From JAVBNU01 sp031551265 (GTDB taxonomy: Bacteria > Cyanobacteriota > Vampirovibrionia > Gastranaerophilales > Gastranaerophilaceae), in contig JAVBNU010000026.1 in assembly GCA_031551265.1 (NCBI GenBank), positions 1 through 64,000 on the forward strand: a stretch of 64,000 nucleotides of DNA, read 5' to 3'. Made by a program: the position numbers and the translations under genes. Shown here one piece after another: positions 1 through 7,744 of the stretch. Numbering within the stretch: the first letter of the stretch is position 1; each line of letters opens with the position of its first letter. The notes beneath the pieces were generated by a model, which was given only the letters and a program-made list of their open reading frames with translations, was not told the origin of the DNA and did no database searches.

Positions 1-97
1 TGCATACCCATACTATGTGATATTTTAAGCAATATGTACTATGTGCGCTTTTTATTACTTCCATGCTTTATATTATACCGCCGTCGGGCTCATTCAT

Positions 98-115
98 CCA
101 CGGCTAAAGCCGTGG
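98..115. repeat. IS200/IS605-end-like perfect hairpin
   Basis: An 8-bp perfect inverted repeat with a 2-nt loop (CCACGGCT-aa-AGCCGTGG) is followed by GTGTTCTGTCTTC. This hairpin-plus-tail layout resembles the subterminal hairpin ends of IS200/IS605-type elements. No transposase gene is visible next to it in the window, so it is at most a relic or the edge of an element lying outside the window. Confidence 0.3.
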
Positions 116-135
116 TGTTCTGTCTTCGACCGCAT

Positions 136-160
136 AAAAAAGGCGGGTTTTCCCGCCTTA
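136..160 (-). terminator. Intrinsic terminator of the dnaN-thrB-MFS operon
   Basis: Read on the minus strand, AAGGCGGG-aaaa-CCCGCCTT (8-bp stem, 4-nt loop) is followed by a T-run. It lies about 20 bp past the stop codon of the MFS gene, which suits an end of the dnaN-thrB-MFS transcript. Confidence 0.85.
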
Positions 161-178
161 CCAATATTTGTTATTTTT

Positions 179-1597
179 CTAGTTTTTCTCTTTAATGAAG
201 TTTGTCGCAATTGCTGCACAAACTAACATTACAGCGCCAACATAGAACGCGTATTCCCAGTGGAAGTTTTCATAACCCATAGCTGTTTGGAACACACATT
301 TGCTGATAAACCAAGCCAATAATGTACAAACAAGTACTTGTGGTCCTGCGATAAAGATATTGAAAATACCCATAACAGATCCTTCCGTACCTTTTTTAAT
401 ATATGTTGATAACATTGCAAACGGCAGTGCAAGAATACTTGCCCAACCGATACCGGCAAGCGCCATACATGCTAAAACTGCTTTTGTATTTGGCAAGAAT
501 GCCATTCCCAAATATGCAATTGCCATACTCACAAGCGCGATGATGTGGGGTTTTTTGTTACCAAATTTTGTTGATAACACACCAATTGGTATTGAAACGA
601 TAAAGCATATTAAGTTAAACACAGCAAAACAAATCGACGCAAAGTTAGTCGCTAACAATGTTTGGCTGGTAAATGATGCTTTAACAGATTCGCTAACCTT
701 TGTTAAATCAGGTACACCATAAATTGTGTGAATTGAGTACTGTGTAAAGAATATAAACATACACATAACACCAATCCAAGTAAAGAATTGAACGCCGCAA
801 ATTTTACCGATTTCGGGTGACATTTGGAAAAACTCTACCATTCTTTGCATAAACGATGGTTGTTTTTCTTTTACAACTTCTTTTTTATCGGCTGTCTCTG
901 CGCCTTTAGAGCTTCTTTCTTTAATTGTTAAACAAGTCCAAAGCATACCAAGTGAAAACGCCAAAGCACCCATTACAAACTGAGATTCAATACTCATCTG
1001 GTAGTTAAACACTGCTCTCAAAAATGGTGCTGTACCGGCTGCAATAACCGAGCCTAAGCCAATTGCAAAGCTAAAAAATGAATTGGCTATACCGTGCTGC
1101 TCTGGAGGCACAATATCCGGTACAAGCGCACGATAAGGACCTTGTGCAACGTTAACACAAGCATCAATAACCCAAATTAAAATCGCTGCAACAAAAAGAG
1201 CGGCTAATGTTGGCATTGAAATATTTAAAACACCGGCTATAACATTTGTTATACCCTTAGCATGCGGCAATCCCCACAAAGCAACACTCGCAAGAAGTGC
1301 ACCTATCAATAAATAAGGTCTTCTTCTACCAAATCTTGTATGAGTATTGTCACTCATAATGCCCACAATCGGTTGAACAACCATCCCCGTAAACGGTCCT
1401 GCAAGCCATATCAAGCCGAATAAAAACGGTGATGCACCCAAAGACTCTGTTACCGGGCCTGATAAAATAATTCTCATTTGCCAGGCGAATTGTAGACCAA
1501 AAAAGCCTAGACAAAAATTTAAAAATTGATGTGTTTTAAACTTTTGCAAAATTGGTTCTGCTGAAGCTGTTTCCTTTTCTTTCTGTGCTGTTGCCAT
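179..1597 (-). CDS. MFS / GPH-type sugar transporter
   Basis: A 472-residue polytopic membrane protein with about 12 predicted hydrophobic segments. The N-terminal half has the run GLIWLAGPFTG, then a loop containing SDNTHTRFGRRRPYL. That loop matches the conserved cytoplasmic loop 2-3 of the glycoside-pentoside-hexuronide/SLC45 (sucrose and maltose type) branch of the major facilitator superfamily. It probably imports a sugar with a cation, but the substrate cannot be told from sequence. A charged central loop (about residues 225-250, rich in Lys and Glu) separates the two six-helix halves. It is last in a three-gene minus-strand run after dnaN and thrB (29-bp gap) and is followed by a strong terminator. 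The start is supported by an upstream AGGAGG-like site. Confidence 0.8.
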   Translation of the reverse strand: MATAQKEKETASAEPILQKFKTHQFLNFCLGFFGLQFAWQMRIILSGPVTESLGASPFLFGLIWLAGPFTGMVVQPIVGIMSDNTHTRFGRRRPYLLIGALLASVALWGLPHAKGITNVIAGVLNISMPTLAALFVAAILIWVIDACVNVAQGPYRALVPDIVPPEQHGIANSFFSFAIGLGSVIAAGTAPFLRAVFNYQMSIESQFVMGALAFSLGMLWTCLTIKERSSKGAETADKKEVVKEKQPSFMQRMVEFFQMSPEIGKICGVQFFTWIGVMCMFIFFTQYSIHTIYGVPDLTKVSESVKASFTSQTLLATNFASICFAVFNLICFIVSIPIGVLSTKFGNKKPHIIALVSMAIAYLGMAFLPNTKAVLACMALAGIGWASILALPFAMLSTYIKKGTEGSVMGIFNIFIAGPQVLVCTLLAWFISKCVFQTAMGYENFHWEYAFYVGAVMLVCAAIATNFIKEKN

Positions 1598-1626
1598 TTT
1601 ACCTCCTTGTCCTTTCTGTAACTTTT

Positions 1627-2577
1627 TTATACTCTATTAAATTTATCTTCTGTTATTATATAAGCGCCATTTTCCTCAACAGGCAAGGTTGTTATGTAAG
1701 AGCGAACATTTAAGCCGGACCATATATCTGACACTGTTTGTTTCATTTTATCTAGTTTATCATCTTTTGCAATAACCATTATAGCAGGACCCGCACCACT
1801 AAGCACACATCCCAAAATATTTTCTTCGTATTTCAACGCATCCATAATTTCGGCAAAACCGGGAACAAATTTTTGCCTGTATGGCTGGTGTAACTTATCT
1901 TGTAAAGCCATTTTCATTAATTCGGCATCCTGTGTATGAACAGCCTGAATAAACATCGCAACGCGTCTCAGGTTAAACTCAACGTCTTTTAATGGTATCT
2001 CTGTAGGAATAACGGAACGTGAAATATCGGTAGATAATTCATAATCCGGTATACAAAGAGTCAGTGTCCATTCCTCCGGCCATTGAAGTTTTCTGTAAAT
2101 TATACTGTCATCAGCCTCTTGTGAAACAAGTACAAGCCCACCAAGAATCGCTGGTGCAATATTATCAGGATGTCCCTCTATTTCTGTTGCAATAGACAAC
2201 AAAGCCGCCTCATCTGCCGGTGACCCCAAAAGTTCATTTGCTGCAATCAAACTGCCAACAATAACAGATGCTGAACTTCCTAAGCCTCTTGCTATTGGGA
2301 TATCTGCTTGAATAGTGATTTTCAATTCGCTGGGCGTCTGACCTATTGAATTATACAACATTTCAATAGCTTTATACGCAATATTGTTATTATCTGTCGG
2401 TATTGAACGTGTTTCAATATCGTCTGTCTCTGAAAAAACATTAATTTCAATGCCTGAGTTCGGTATAACCGTTTCTTCTATTGTTATCGTGTTATAGATT
2501 GGCAGAGCCATTCCCAAACAATCAAAACCAGGACCTATATTTGCCGTTGTTGCCGGTACTTTTACACAAATTTTCAT
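1627..2577 (-). CDS. thrB: Homoserine kinase
   Basis: A 316-residue GHMP-family kinase that phosphorylates the hydroxyl of L-homoserine with ATP, the step before threonine synthase in threonine biosynthesis. The N-terminus VPATTANIGPGFDCLG is the typical substrate-side motif of ThrB. The phosphate-binding loop ARGLGSSAS lies near residue 97. The C-terminal GHMP motif GCVLSGAGPAI is present. Length is normal for the family. It starts 10 bp after dnaN, so the two are probably co-transcribed. No other threonine gene lies nearby, so the pathway is split in this genome. Other GHMP kinases such as mevalonate or ispE kinases lack the first motif in this form. Confidence 0.93.
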   Translation of the reverse strand: MKICVKVPATTANIGPGFDCLGMALPIYNTITIEETVIPNSGIEINVFSETDDIETRSIPTDNNNIAYKAIEMLYNSIGQTPSELKITIQADIPIARGLGSSASVIVGSLIAANELLGSPADEAALLSIATEIEGHPDNIAPAILGGLVLVSQEADDSIIYRKLQWPEEWTLTLCIPDYELSTDISRSVIPTEIPLKDVEFNLRRVAMFIQAVHTQDAELMKMALQDKLHQPYRQKFVPGFAEIMDALKYEENILGCVLSGAGPAIMVIAKDDKLDKMKQTVSDIWSGLNVRSYITTLPVEENGAYIITEDKFNRV

Positions 2578-2587
2578 TTTTATTGAC

Positions 2588-3709
2588 CTACTTAATCTGT
2601 ATTGGCATTATAAGACAAATATAATTTTCATCGCTATCCGGTTTGAAAAGTGACGCCGAAAGACTTCCATTCAAACCAATTTTTATTTTAGCGCTGTCCA
2701 TAACTTTCAAACAGTCTATGATATAACGATAATTGAACGCAATCGACATTTCTTCATCATCATATTCAACATCCAAAACATCTTCTGACATACCGGCTGA
2801 CGGCGTATCTGCCGTTAAATAGAGTTTGTTTGCCGCCATTTTCATCTTAACTATATTCATTTTTTCGCTAACCATAATAGCAACTCGCTCCAGAGAATTA
2901 ATTATTTCTTCTCTGTCAACTGTCAGCTGTTTGCTGCATGTTTTTGGGATAAGTTGTTTGTATGGAGGGTATTGACCTTCAAGAAGTCTTGAAAACAAGT
3001 AAACATCGCCTATTTTAAAAATAATTTGTGCTTTATCTAAATAAATGGCTATACTTTCGCCACCAACCATTGAATAGATTCTTTGAACTTCCTGCAATGT
3101 TTTAGCCGGGATAACAACAGATGTTTCTCCATCAATTTTGCTTTTTACCGGTTCAATACATTGGGCCAGTCTGTTGCCGTCTGTTGCTGCCATTTCAAGC
3201 TCTTTATCAGAAATAGCGCAATAAACACCGCTTATAATATTTTTTGTTTCGAAATTAGCAGCTGCGAAAGATGTTTTCTTAATCGATTGCACAAATGGTT
3301 TCGCGTCAATTTGAATTTCACTGTAGCTGGCAAAATCCTCTTTTTCTGTTGATTTAGCAGGAAACTCATCGGCTGAAATTCCGAAAACATCAAACATCGC
3401 ATTACCACAAGTTATTTTAACCATTTGATTCTCAGGGTTCAAATTAAACTCAACCGGTTTATCAGGAATTTTAGAAGCGATTTCTACAAGAGTTCTCGCA
3501 GGGAGTGTTATTTTACCGGCTTCTTTGACCTGCGCAACTCCGAATGATACAATTGTTATGTCTAAATCTGTTGCTGTGAATTTTATTTTATTATTTTCTG
3601 CTTCAATCAAAATATTTGACAAAACCGGCTGAATAGCCTTGCCTACCGTAGCTTTTTCTACAAGTCTCAAACTATTTAAAAAATCATCTTTTTCTATAAG
3701 AAAATTCAT
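2588..3709 (-). CDS. dnaN: DNA polymerase III beta subunit (sliding clamp)
   Basis: A 373-residue clamp protein that forms a ring dimer around DNA and tethers the replicative polymerase. It opens with the typical MNFLIEKDDFLNSL and PVLSNILIEA motifs of domain I. It ends with a C-terminal SDENYICLIMPIQ run, the equivalent of the canonical Met-Pro-(Met/Ile)-(Arg/Gln) tail that forms part of the peptide-binding pocket. Three repeats of the clamp fold fit the length. It is first in a minus-strand run with thrB and the MFS gene. The roughly 300-bp region upstream is extremely AT-rich and holds DnaA-box-like sites. In cyanobacteria such as Synechococcus the origin lies beside dnaN. Confidence 0.97.
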   Translation of the reverse strand: MNFLIEKDDFLNSLRLVEKATVGKAIQPVLSNILIEAENNKIKFTATDLDITIVSFGVAQVKEAGKITLPARTLVEIASKIPDKPVEFNLNPENQMVKITCGNAMFDVFGISADEFPAKSTEKEDFASYSEIQIDAKPFVQSIKKTSFAAANFETKNIISGVYCAISDKELEMAATDGNRLAQCIEPVKSKIDGETSVVIPAKTLQEVQRIYSMVGGESIAIYLDKAQIIFKIGDVYLFSRLLEGQYPPYKQLIPKTCSKQLTVDREEIINSLERVAIMVSEKMNIVKMKMAANKLYLTADTPSAGMSEDVLDVEYDDEEMSIAFNYRYIIDCLKVMDSAKIKIGLNGSLSASLFKPDSDENYICLIMPIQIK

Positions 3710-3732
3710 TGCTTAATTGCCTCTCTATTCTT

Positions 3733-3960
3733 TATTATATATATATAATAATATATAAAAATAATAATAGTAATAAAGCAAGAAAAATCTGTACAAAACT
3801 CAACAAAAGTTTATGGTTATTTGATTTGGTCTGTTCAAAAGTTGTCTAAAACGTGTAGAGAATTTGTTCAAAAAATGTTTATAAAAATTAATTTTGAACT
3901 TTTAGCCACAAAATTAAAACTTTTCTACAAGTTTTGAACACGTTTTCTACATTTTCGGAA
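3733..3960. other. Candidate replication origin (oriC) upstream of dnaN
   Basis: A 316-bp gap precedes dnaN. Positions 3733-3778 are almost purely A/T (possible unwinding element). Further out are DnaA-box-like sites: TTAGCCACA at 3902-3910 (one mismatch to TTATCCACA), TTTTCTACA at 3921-3929 and 3943-3951, and a reverse TTCTCTACA at 3854-3862 (two mismatches each). GTTCAAAA occurs at 3833 and 3866 and its inverse TTTTGAAC at 3892 and 3932, giving two facing pairs. Location next to dnaN fits known cyanobacterial origins. DnaA binding and strand skew have not been tested. Confidence 0.5.
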
Positions 3961-3976
3961 AATCGTCTTTTTATAA

Positions 3977-4000
3977 ATAGAGCATGGAAGCATGCTCTAT
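3977..4000. terminator. 10-bp inverted repeat, possible terminator
   Basis: ATAGAGCATG-gaag-CATGCTCTAT is a perfect 10-bp stem with a 4-nt loop, lying downstream of the minus-strand gene at 4026-4307. There is no clean T-run on either side, so termination is only possible. It also separates that gene from the origin-like region. Confidence 0.4.
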
Positions 4001-4025
4001 AGTTGATTATTAACTAATTCAATTA

Positions 4026-4307
4026 TTAATTATTGTCAAGGTGTTTTTTTCGAGCATCATCCAAATGTTCAAAACCCAAAATATAGTGATAAAGTGATTG
4101 GACTAAATTCCTTCCGGTTTCGCCTTTGCCTATTAAGCAATAATCGCCCCTTACATTTTTTCCGAGGAAAATCTCAGCCTGAATAACTTTATCCTCGTGA
4201 CAAATAGCCGGATTTTCAATCCTTTCTTTTATCCAGCTAAAAAGACACTGCAAAGTCGGCTTCTTATCTTCTGTTTTTATATATTCTGAAAAATACTGTA
4301 AAATCAT
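4026..4307 (-). CDS. Hypothetical 93-aa protein
   Basis: A small soluble protein I do not recognise. It is mixed alpha/beta in composition, with an aromatic-rich C-terminal half (SLYHYILGFEHLDDARKKHLDNN) and no signal peptide or membrane segment. The ATG start has only an A-rich upstream stretch and no clear Shine-Dalgarno site, so the start is uncertain. It stands alone, between the origin-like region and a dispersed repeat, and points toward dnaN. Codon use and lack of overlap with any other convincing frame support it as a real gene. Confidence 0.55.
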   Translation of the reverse strand: MILQYFSEYIKTEDKKPTLQCLFSWIKERIENPAICHEDKVIQAEIFLGKNVRGDYCLIGKGETGRNLVQSLYHYILGFEHLDDARKKHLDNN

Positions 4308-4684
4308 ACTTTTATTTTAGCTTAAAATATTTGAGACAACAAAATATAATTTGTCATTGCAAGAAGCCGCTTGCGGCGACGCGGCAATCCAGAGATTAGT
4401 GTGAGTCTTACGCGTCAAAATCCTGTCATTCGCAACATATTTGTTGGGAAATTTGCAAGGACGTTTGTTTGCGGAATCTACAATCTGGGAGCATAAGACA
4501 CGCTCCACTTTTTGTCACCGAATTACTTAACCTATACAAGTATGACGTGAAAATTTGTGTATTGTTTTTATTCTACAAATTAAGGCATATCATTTCGAGA
4601 AAGACTGACCATTAGATTAATCTTTTTTAACCCTAAGGTCGATATATTTTGTTTGAAAACTAACTAAGATTAAATTACAGAGAG
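4308..4684. repeat. Gene-free stretch with a GTCATTGC-type dispersed repeat
   Basis: There is no convincing gene here. Positions 4352-4395 hold GTCATTGCAAG, then a GCCGC-ttg-CGGCGAC hairpin and GCGGCAATCC, a form of a widespread intergenic repeat. A truncated relative occurs at 30344-30366. The rest is AT-rich leader sequence of the TPR gene. A 63-codon open frame at 4317-4508 is an accident of the repeat. Confidence 0.6.
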
Positions 4685-5482
4685 ATGAACAACAGAGAAG
4701 GATTTATCGTGCCTATCATATACAATAACGGGGATTGTAATATCGAGCGGTTTTTGCATCGGATTGATAACAAAAAAAGCAAAGCCGATAAGCTGTACAT
4801 TCGCGGTAAAGCACAATTTATACAAAAAATGTTTCATGAAGCAGTAAAATCCTACCTTGCAGCTATTATGCTTGAGCGAAATAATATTCCTGTATACATT
4901 GATTTAGCCTTGGCATACCGCGAATTGGAAGATTTTGATAAAGCCATTGATATTCTTGAACGTGCAAAATTAATCGATGAATTCAATCCTAAAATTTATT
5001 TTGAATTAGGTATTTCGTACAGTTGTATGGATATTCAGTCTTTGGCAATTGAAAATCTCCAAAAATCTCTTGAACTCGACAAAAGCGACCCTTCAGCCCA
5101 ATTACAGCTTGCAATAGCTCACGAATTGGCAGAAGAATACGAAATGGCGCTTTTAATTTATGATGTGATTATTCAAAAAGAGCCTTCTTTTATACCAAGC
5201 TACCAGCACAAAGCCGCGCTATTGATTGATTTAGGTGAATATCAAGACGCTGCTGCTACCTTCAAAAATATTGTCAAAATCAACCCAGATTATTATAAAG
5301 CTTATTTAGGCATAGCAATTTGTTTCGACAATTTACGTATGTACAACGATGCCATTCGTTATTATCGCAAATTCATCGAGAAAAAACCCAACTCAAAAAC
5401 CGCGCCGGATGTACAATCAAGAATACAAAAAATCAAAAAATTACCTAAAAATAATTTGACCCCGCAATTAACTTTGTGCTAG
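4685..5482 (+). CDS. Tetratricopeptide-repeat protein
   Basis: A 265-residue protein made almost entirely of tandem TPR helix pairs from about residue 35 to 250, for example KAIDILERAKLIDEFNPKIY and DAAATFKNIVKINPDYYKAY with the typical A-x3-Y/F and Pro-x-Y spacing. TPR arrays are scaffolds for protein-protein contacts, and the partner cannot be read from sequence. No signal peptide is visible. It starts after an AGAGAG site and is followed 33 bp later by a PfkB-type kinase gene on the same strand, so they may share a transcript. The C-terminal 20 residues are Lys- and Asn-rich and lie outside the repeats. Confidence 0.8.
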   Translation: MNNREGFIVPIIYNNGDCNIERFLHRIDNKKSKADKLYIRGKAQFIQKMFHEAVKSYLAAIMLERNNIPVYIDLALAYRELEDFDKAIDILERAKLIDEFNPKIYFELGISYSCMDIQSLAIENLQKSLELDKSDPSAQLQLAIAHELAEEYEMALLIYDVIIQKEPSFIPSYQHKAALLIDLGEYQDAAATFKNIVKINPDYYKAYLGIAICFDNLRMYNDAIRYYRKFIEKKPNSKTAPDVQSRIQKIKKLPKNNLTPQLTLC

Positions 5483-5515
5483 TTTAGTTTCATTAGCGAA
5501 AACAGAGAATTTTTT

Positions 5516-6463
5516 ATGACAGAAAAACTCGACATCATAACTATCGGTGAAAGCTTAGTAGAATTATCCTCGGATAAAAGTCTTTTGCATGCTGAACAGT
5601 TAGATAAATTCTACGGAGGCGACACTCTTTGTACTGCAATCGCTGCATCAAAACTAGGCGCGCAAGTCGGATATATTTGCCGCGTCGGAAATGATAGTTT
5701 TAGAGAATATTTAATGGATAGCTGGCAACATGCCGGCCTTGATATATCTCAAGTAAAACTTATTGAAGGCACTAACGGACTTTACGTCATAGCACGCTCT
5801 GAAGAAGACGGCACAAGAGAATTTGCATACTACCGCAAAAAAACAGCCGGATGCAGTCTCAACAGAGATGATATTTCAGAAGAATACCTAAAACAAGGCA
5901 AAATTTTTTATACAACAGGCATAGTACAAGGTCTTTCACTCTGCGCAAAAGACGCCGTTAAAAAAGCTTATATGCTCTCTAAACAAAACGGACTTATTAC
6001 AGCATACAGACCAAACTATGTACCAAAATTACATACTATTGAAGATGCTAAAGAAAATTTTTACGATATTGCTGAATATTTAGATATTTTATTTTTAAGT
6101 ATAAAACATGATGCCAGAAAAATATTTGAAATGGAGTCTATGGACACTTTAATTAAGTATTTTTGGGATTTAGGAATATCAACAGTCATTGCAAAAGTTG
6201 CAGACGATAACGGCTACTACACCGGCTATAACGGCGATGTTCAGTTTACTAAATTTTTTACAGATAAGATTGTAGACACAACATGTTCAGGTGATGCATT
6301 CAGTGGCGCATATTTACATGGTATTAATACAGGTCTGAGCCCGATGGAAGCCACAAAACTGGCATCAATAGTGGAAGGTTTGCAATCACAAAAAATAGGC
6401 GCAATTAAGTCTTTACCTTCGAAATCAGAAGTATATTCAATCTATAAAGGTTGTCATGAGTAA
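5516..6463 (+). CDS. PfkB-family carbohydrate kinase
   Basis: A 315-residue ribokinase/PfkB-fold kinase. The N-terminus IITIGESLVELS and the Gly-Gly motif FYGGDTLCTAIAASKLGA form the substrate side. The second PfkB signature near residue 255 reads DTTCSGDAFSGAY and keeps the catalytic Asp of GD-A-F. The usual Gly-Ala before that Gly-Asp is Cys-Ser here, a departure in the anion hole. The family phosphorylates sugars or nucleosides, and 2-keto-3-deoxygluconate kinase is the closest-sounding subgroup, but the substrate is unproven. It overlaps the next gene by 8 bp, so it is translationally coupled to a cell-surface sugar-modifying enzyme. Confidence 0.8.
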   Translation: MTEKLDIITIGESLVELSSDKSLLHAEQLDKFYGGDTLCTAIAASKLGAQVGYICRVGNDSFREYLMDSWQHAGLDISQVKLIEGTNGLYVIARSEEDGTREFAYYRKKTAGCSLNRDDISEEYLKQGKIFYTTGIVQGLSLCAKDAVKKAYMLSKQNGLITAYRPNYVPKLHTIEDAKENFYDIAEYLDILFLSIKHDARKIFEMESMDTLIKYFWDLGISTVIAKVADDNGYYTGYNGDVQFTKFFTDKIVDTTCSGDAFSGAYLHGINTGLSPMEATKLASIVEGLQSQKIGAIKSLPSKSEVYSIYKGCHE

Positions 6464-7460
6464 GAAAGTCGTTATTTCCGGCTATTACGGGTTTGATAAT
6501 TTCGGTGATGAGGCGATATTACACGTTCTTTTAGAAAATTTGAAAAAAGAAAAACACGATATAACCGTATTATCAAAAAATCCCGAAAAAACTGCCGAGA
6601 AATACAACATTAAAGCAAAACAAACATTTTCGCTGTGGCAAGTTTTTGCATCTGTTTTTAAAAGTGATGTCTTGATTAGCGGTGGCGGCAGCCTTCTACA
6701 GGATGTGACAAGTACAAAAAGCTTGATTTACTACCTTTTTGTAATTAAATTAGCACAATTTTTCAGAAAAAAAGTCATTATATTCGCACAAGGCATCGGG
6801 CCCGTTAACAATAAATTTTTGCAGTGGCAGACAAAAAGAACCCTGAAAAAATGTAGCTACATTACCGTTAGAGACGATAAAAGCCTATTTTTATTGCGTG
6901 GGTGGGGATTAAAGCCTGTTTTGGTCAACGATCCTGTTTGGGCGATTACAATGCCCCAAAATTTACCCGAAAACAAAATCGGCATGCAATTACGCGACTG
7001 GAAAACCCTATCAGATGACTTTTTAAAAGAATTGGCAAAACAAATCAACATTAATTACTCAGGCAAAGAGATTTGTTTATTTTCATTTCAAAATGATACC
7101 GATGTTCCTGTTTGTGAAAAATTTAAGGCAATTCTGCTTGAAATGAATCCGTTAATGAAAATTTCAATAATTGAAAACCATTCGCTAAGCGAAATATTAA
7201 ACGAAATATCAAAACTTGAAGCACTTATTGCAATGCGCTTTCACGCTGTTCTGCCGGGAATCAAAGCCGGAATTAGAACTTTGGCAATCAGCTATGATAT
7301 TAAAGTCCGGAATTTGGCTGCAGAAGCTGACATTCCATGTGTGATTTTGAACGAAAATGACAAAATTAAATATTTTATGGAACAACTAAAAACTACAATA
7401 CCAAGAAAACTGGACAAAGATTTTGATTTTACTGAGATAAATAAGGTAATTGAAGATTAA
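6456..7460 (+). CDS. csaB: Polysaccharide pyruvyl transferase (CsaB-type)
   Basis: A 334-residue protein of the polysaccharide pyruvyltransferase family. CsaB adds a pyruvyl ketal to a secondary cell wall sugar, usually beta-ManNAc, which lets S-layer-homology domains bind the wall. The start VVISGYYGFDNFGDEAIL is the strongly conserved CsaB N-terminus. DVLISGGGSLLQD and FAQGIGPV follow in the expected order, and the late MRFHAVLPGIKAG motif is present. Related CsaB proteins occur in Firmicutes and Cyanobacteria. The gene overlaps the upstream kinase by 8 bp. No SLH-domain protein is present in the window, so its partner must be elsewhere. Confidence 0.88.
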   Translation: MSKKVVISGYYGFDNFGDEAILHVLLENLKKEKHDITVLSKNPEKTAEKYNIKAKQTFSLWQVFASVFKSDVLISGGGSLLQDVTSTKSLIYYLFVIKLAQFFRKKVIIFAQGIGPVNNKFLQWQTKRTLKKCSYITVRDDKSLFLLRGWGLKPVLVNDPVWAITMPQNLPENKIGMQLRDWKTLSDDFLKELAKQININYSGKEICLFSFQNDTDVPVCEKFKAILLEMNPLMKISIIENHSLSEILNEISKLEALIAMRFHAVLPGIKAGIRTLAISYDIKVRNLAAEADIPCVILNENDKIKYFMEQLKTTIPRKLDKDFDFTEINKVIED

Positions 7461-7517
7461 TTTGGACAAGCAGGAACTTATTTTATAACTATTTTACAAA
7501 AGTCATTTTACTATCAC

Positions 7518-7614
7518 GTCATGCCGTGCTTGACACGGCATCTATCCAGTAAACAACGATACCGCCTATCCTGAAAGATACCGGATATTTTGCTGTGCAA
7601 AATTCCGGTATGAC
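7518..7614. repeat. Dispersed GTCATGCCG...CGGTATGAC palindromic repeat
   Basis: The element begins GTCATGCCGTG-cttga-CACGGCAT (a hairpin) and ends CCGGTATGAC, so its two ends are inverted relatives. Similar elements with GTCAT ends lie at 9802-9973 and 28027-28146, and shorter forms elsewhere. It sits in the 284-bp gap between csaB and glmS. Confidence 0.65.
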
Positions 7615-7677
7615 AGAAATTTAATGTTATTACACAAAAATTGTTTTAACTAATTTCACTCAAACTTTTACATAATC

Positions 7678-7706
7678 TTAATTTGTAATTTGAGAAATAG
7701 TATAAT
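7678..7706 (+). promoter_or_regulatory. Probable glmS promoter
   Basis: TATAAT at 7701-7706 is preceded at 17 bp by a weak TTAATT -35 element. It lies 39 bp before the glmS start, which has a GAGG ribosome binding site. No glmS ribozyme-like leader fits in this short region. Confidence 0.5.
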
Positions 7707-7744
7707 AAAATGTACTCATAAATTACAAATAAACACGAGGTCTT

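Noticed and set aside
4317..4508. 63-codon minus-strand frame
   Set aside because: It is made largely of a dispersed intergenic repeat and lacks a start signal.
7461..7744. glmS ribozyme leader
   Set aside because: The sequence is a dispersed repeat and promoter, with no ribozyme core.
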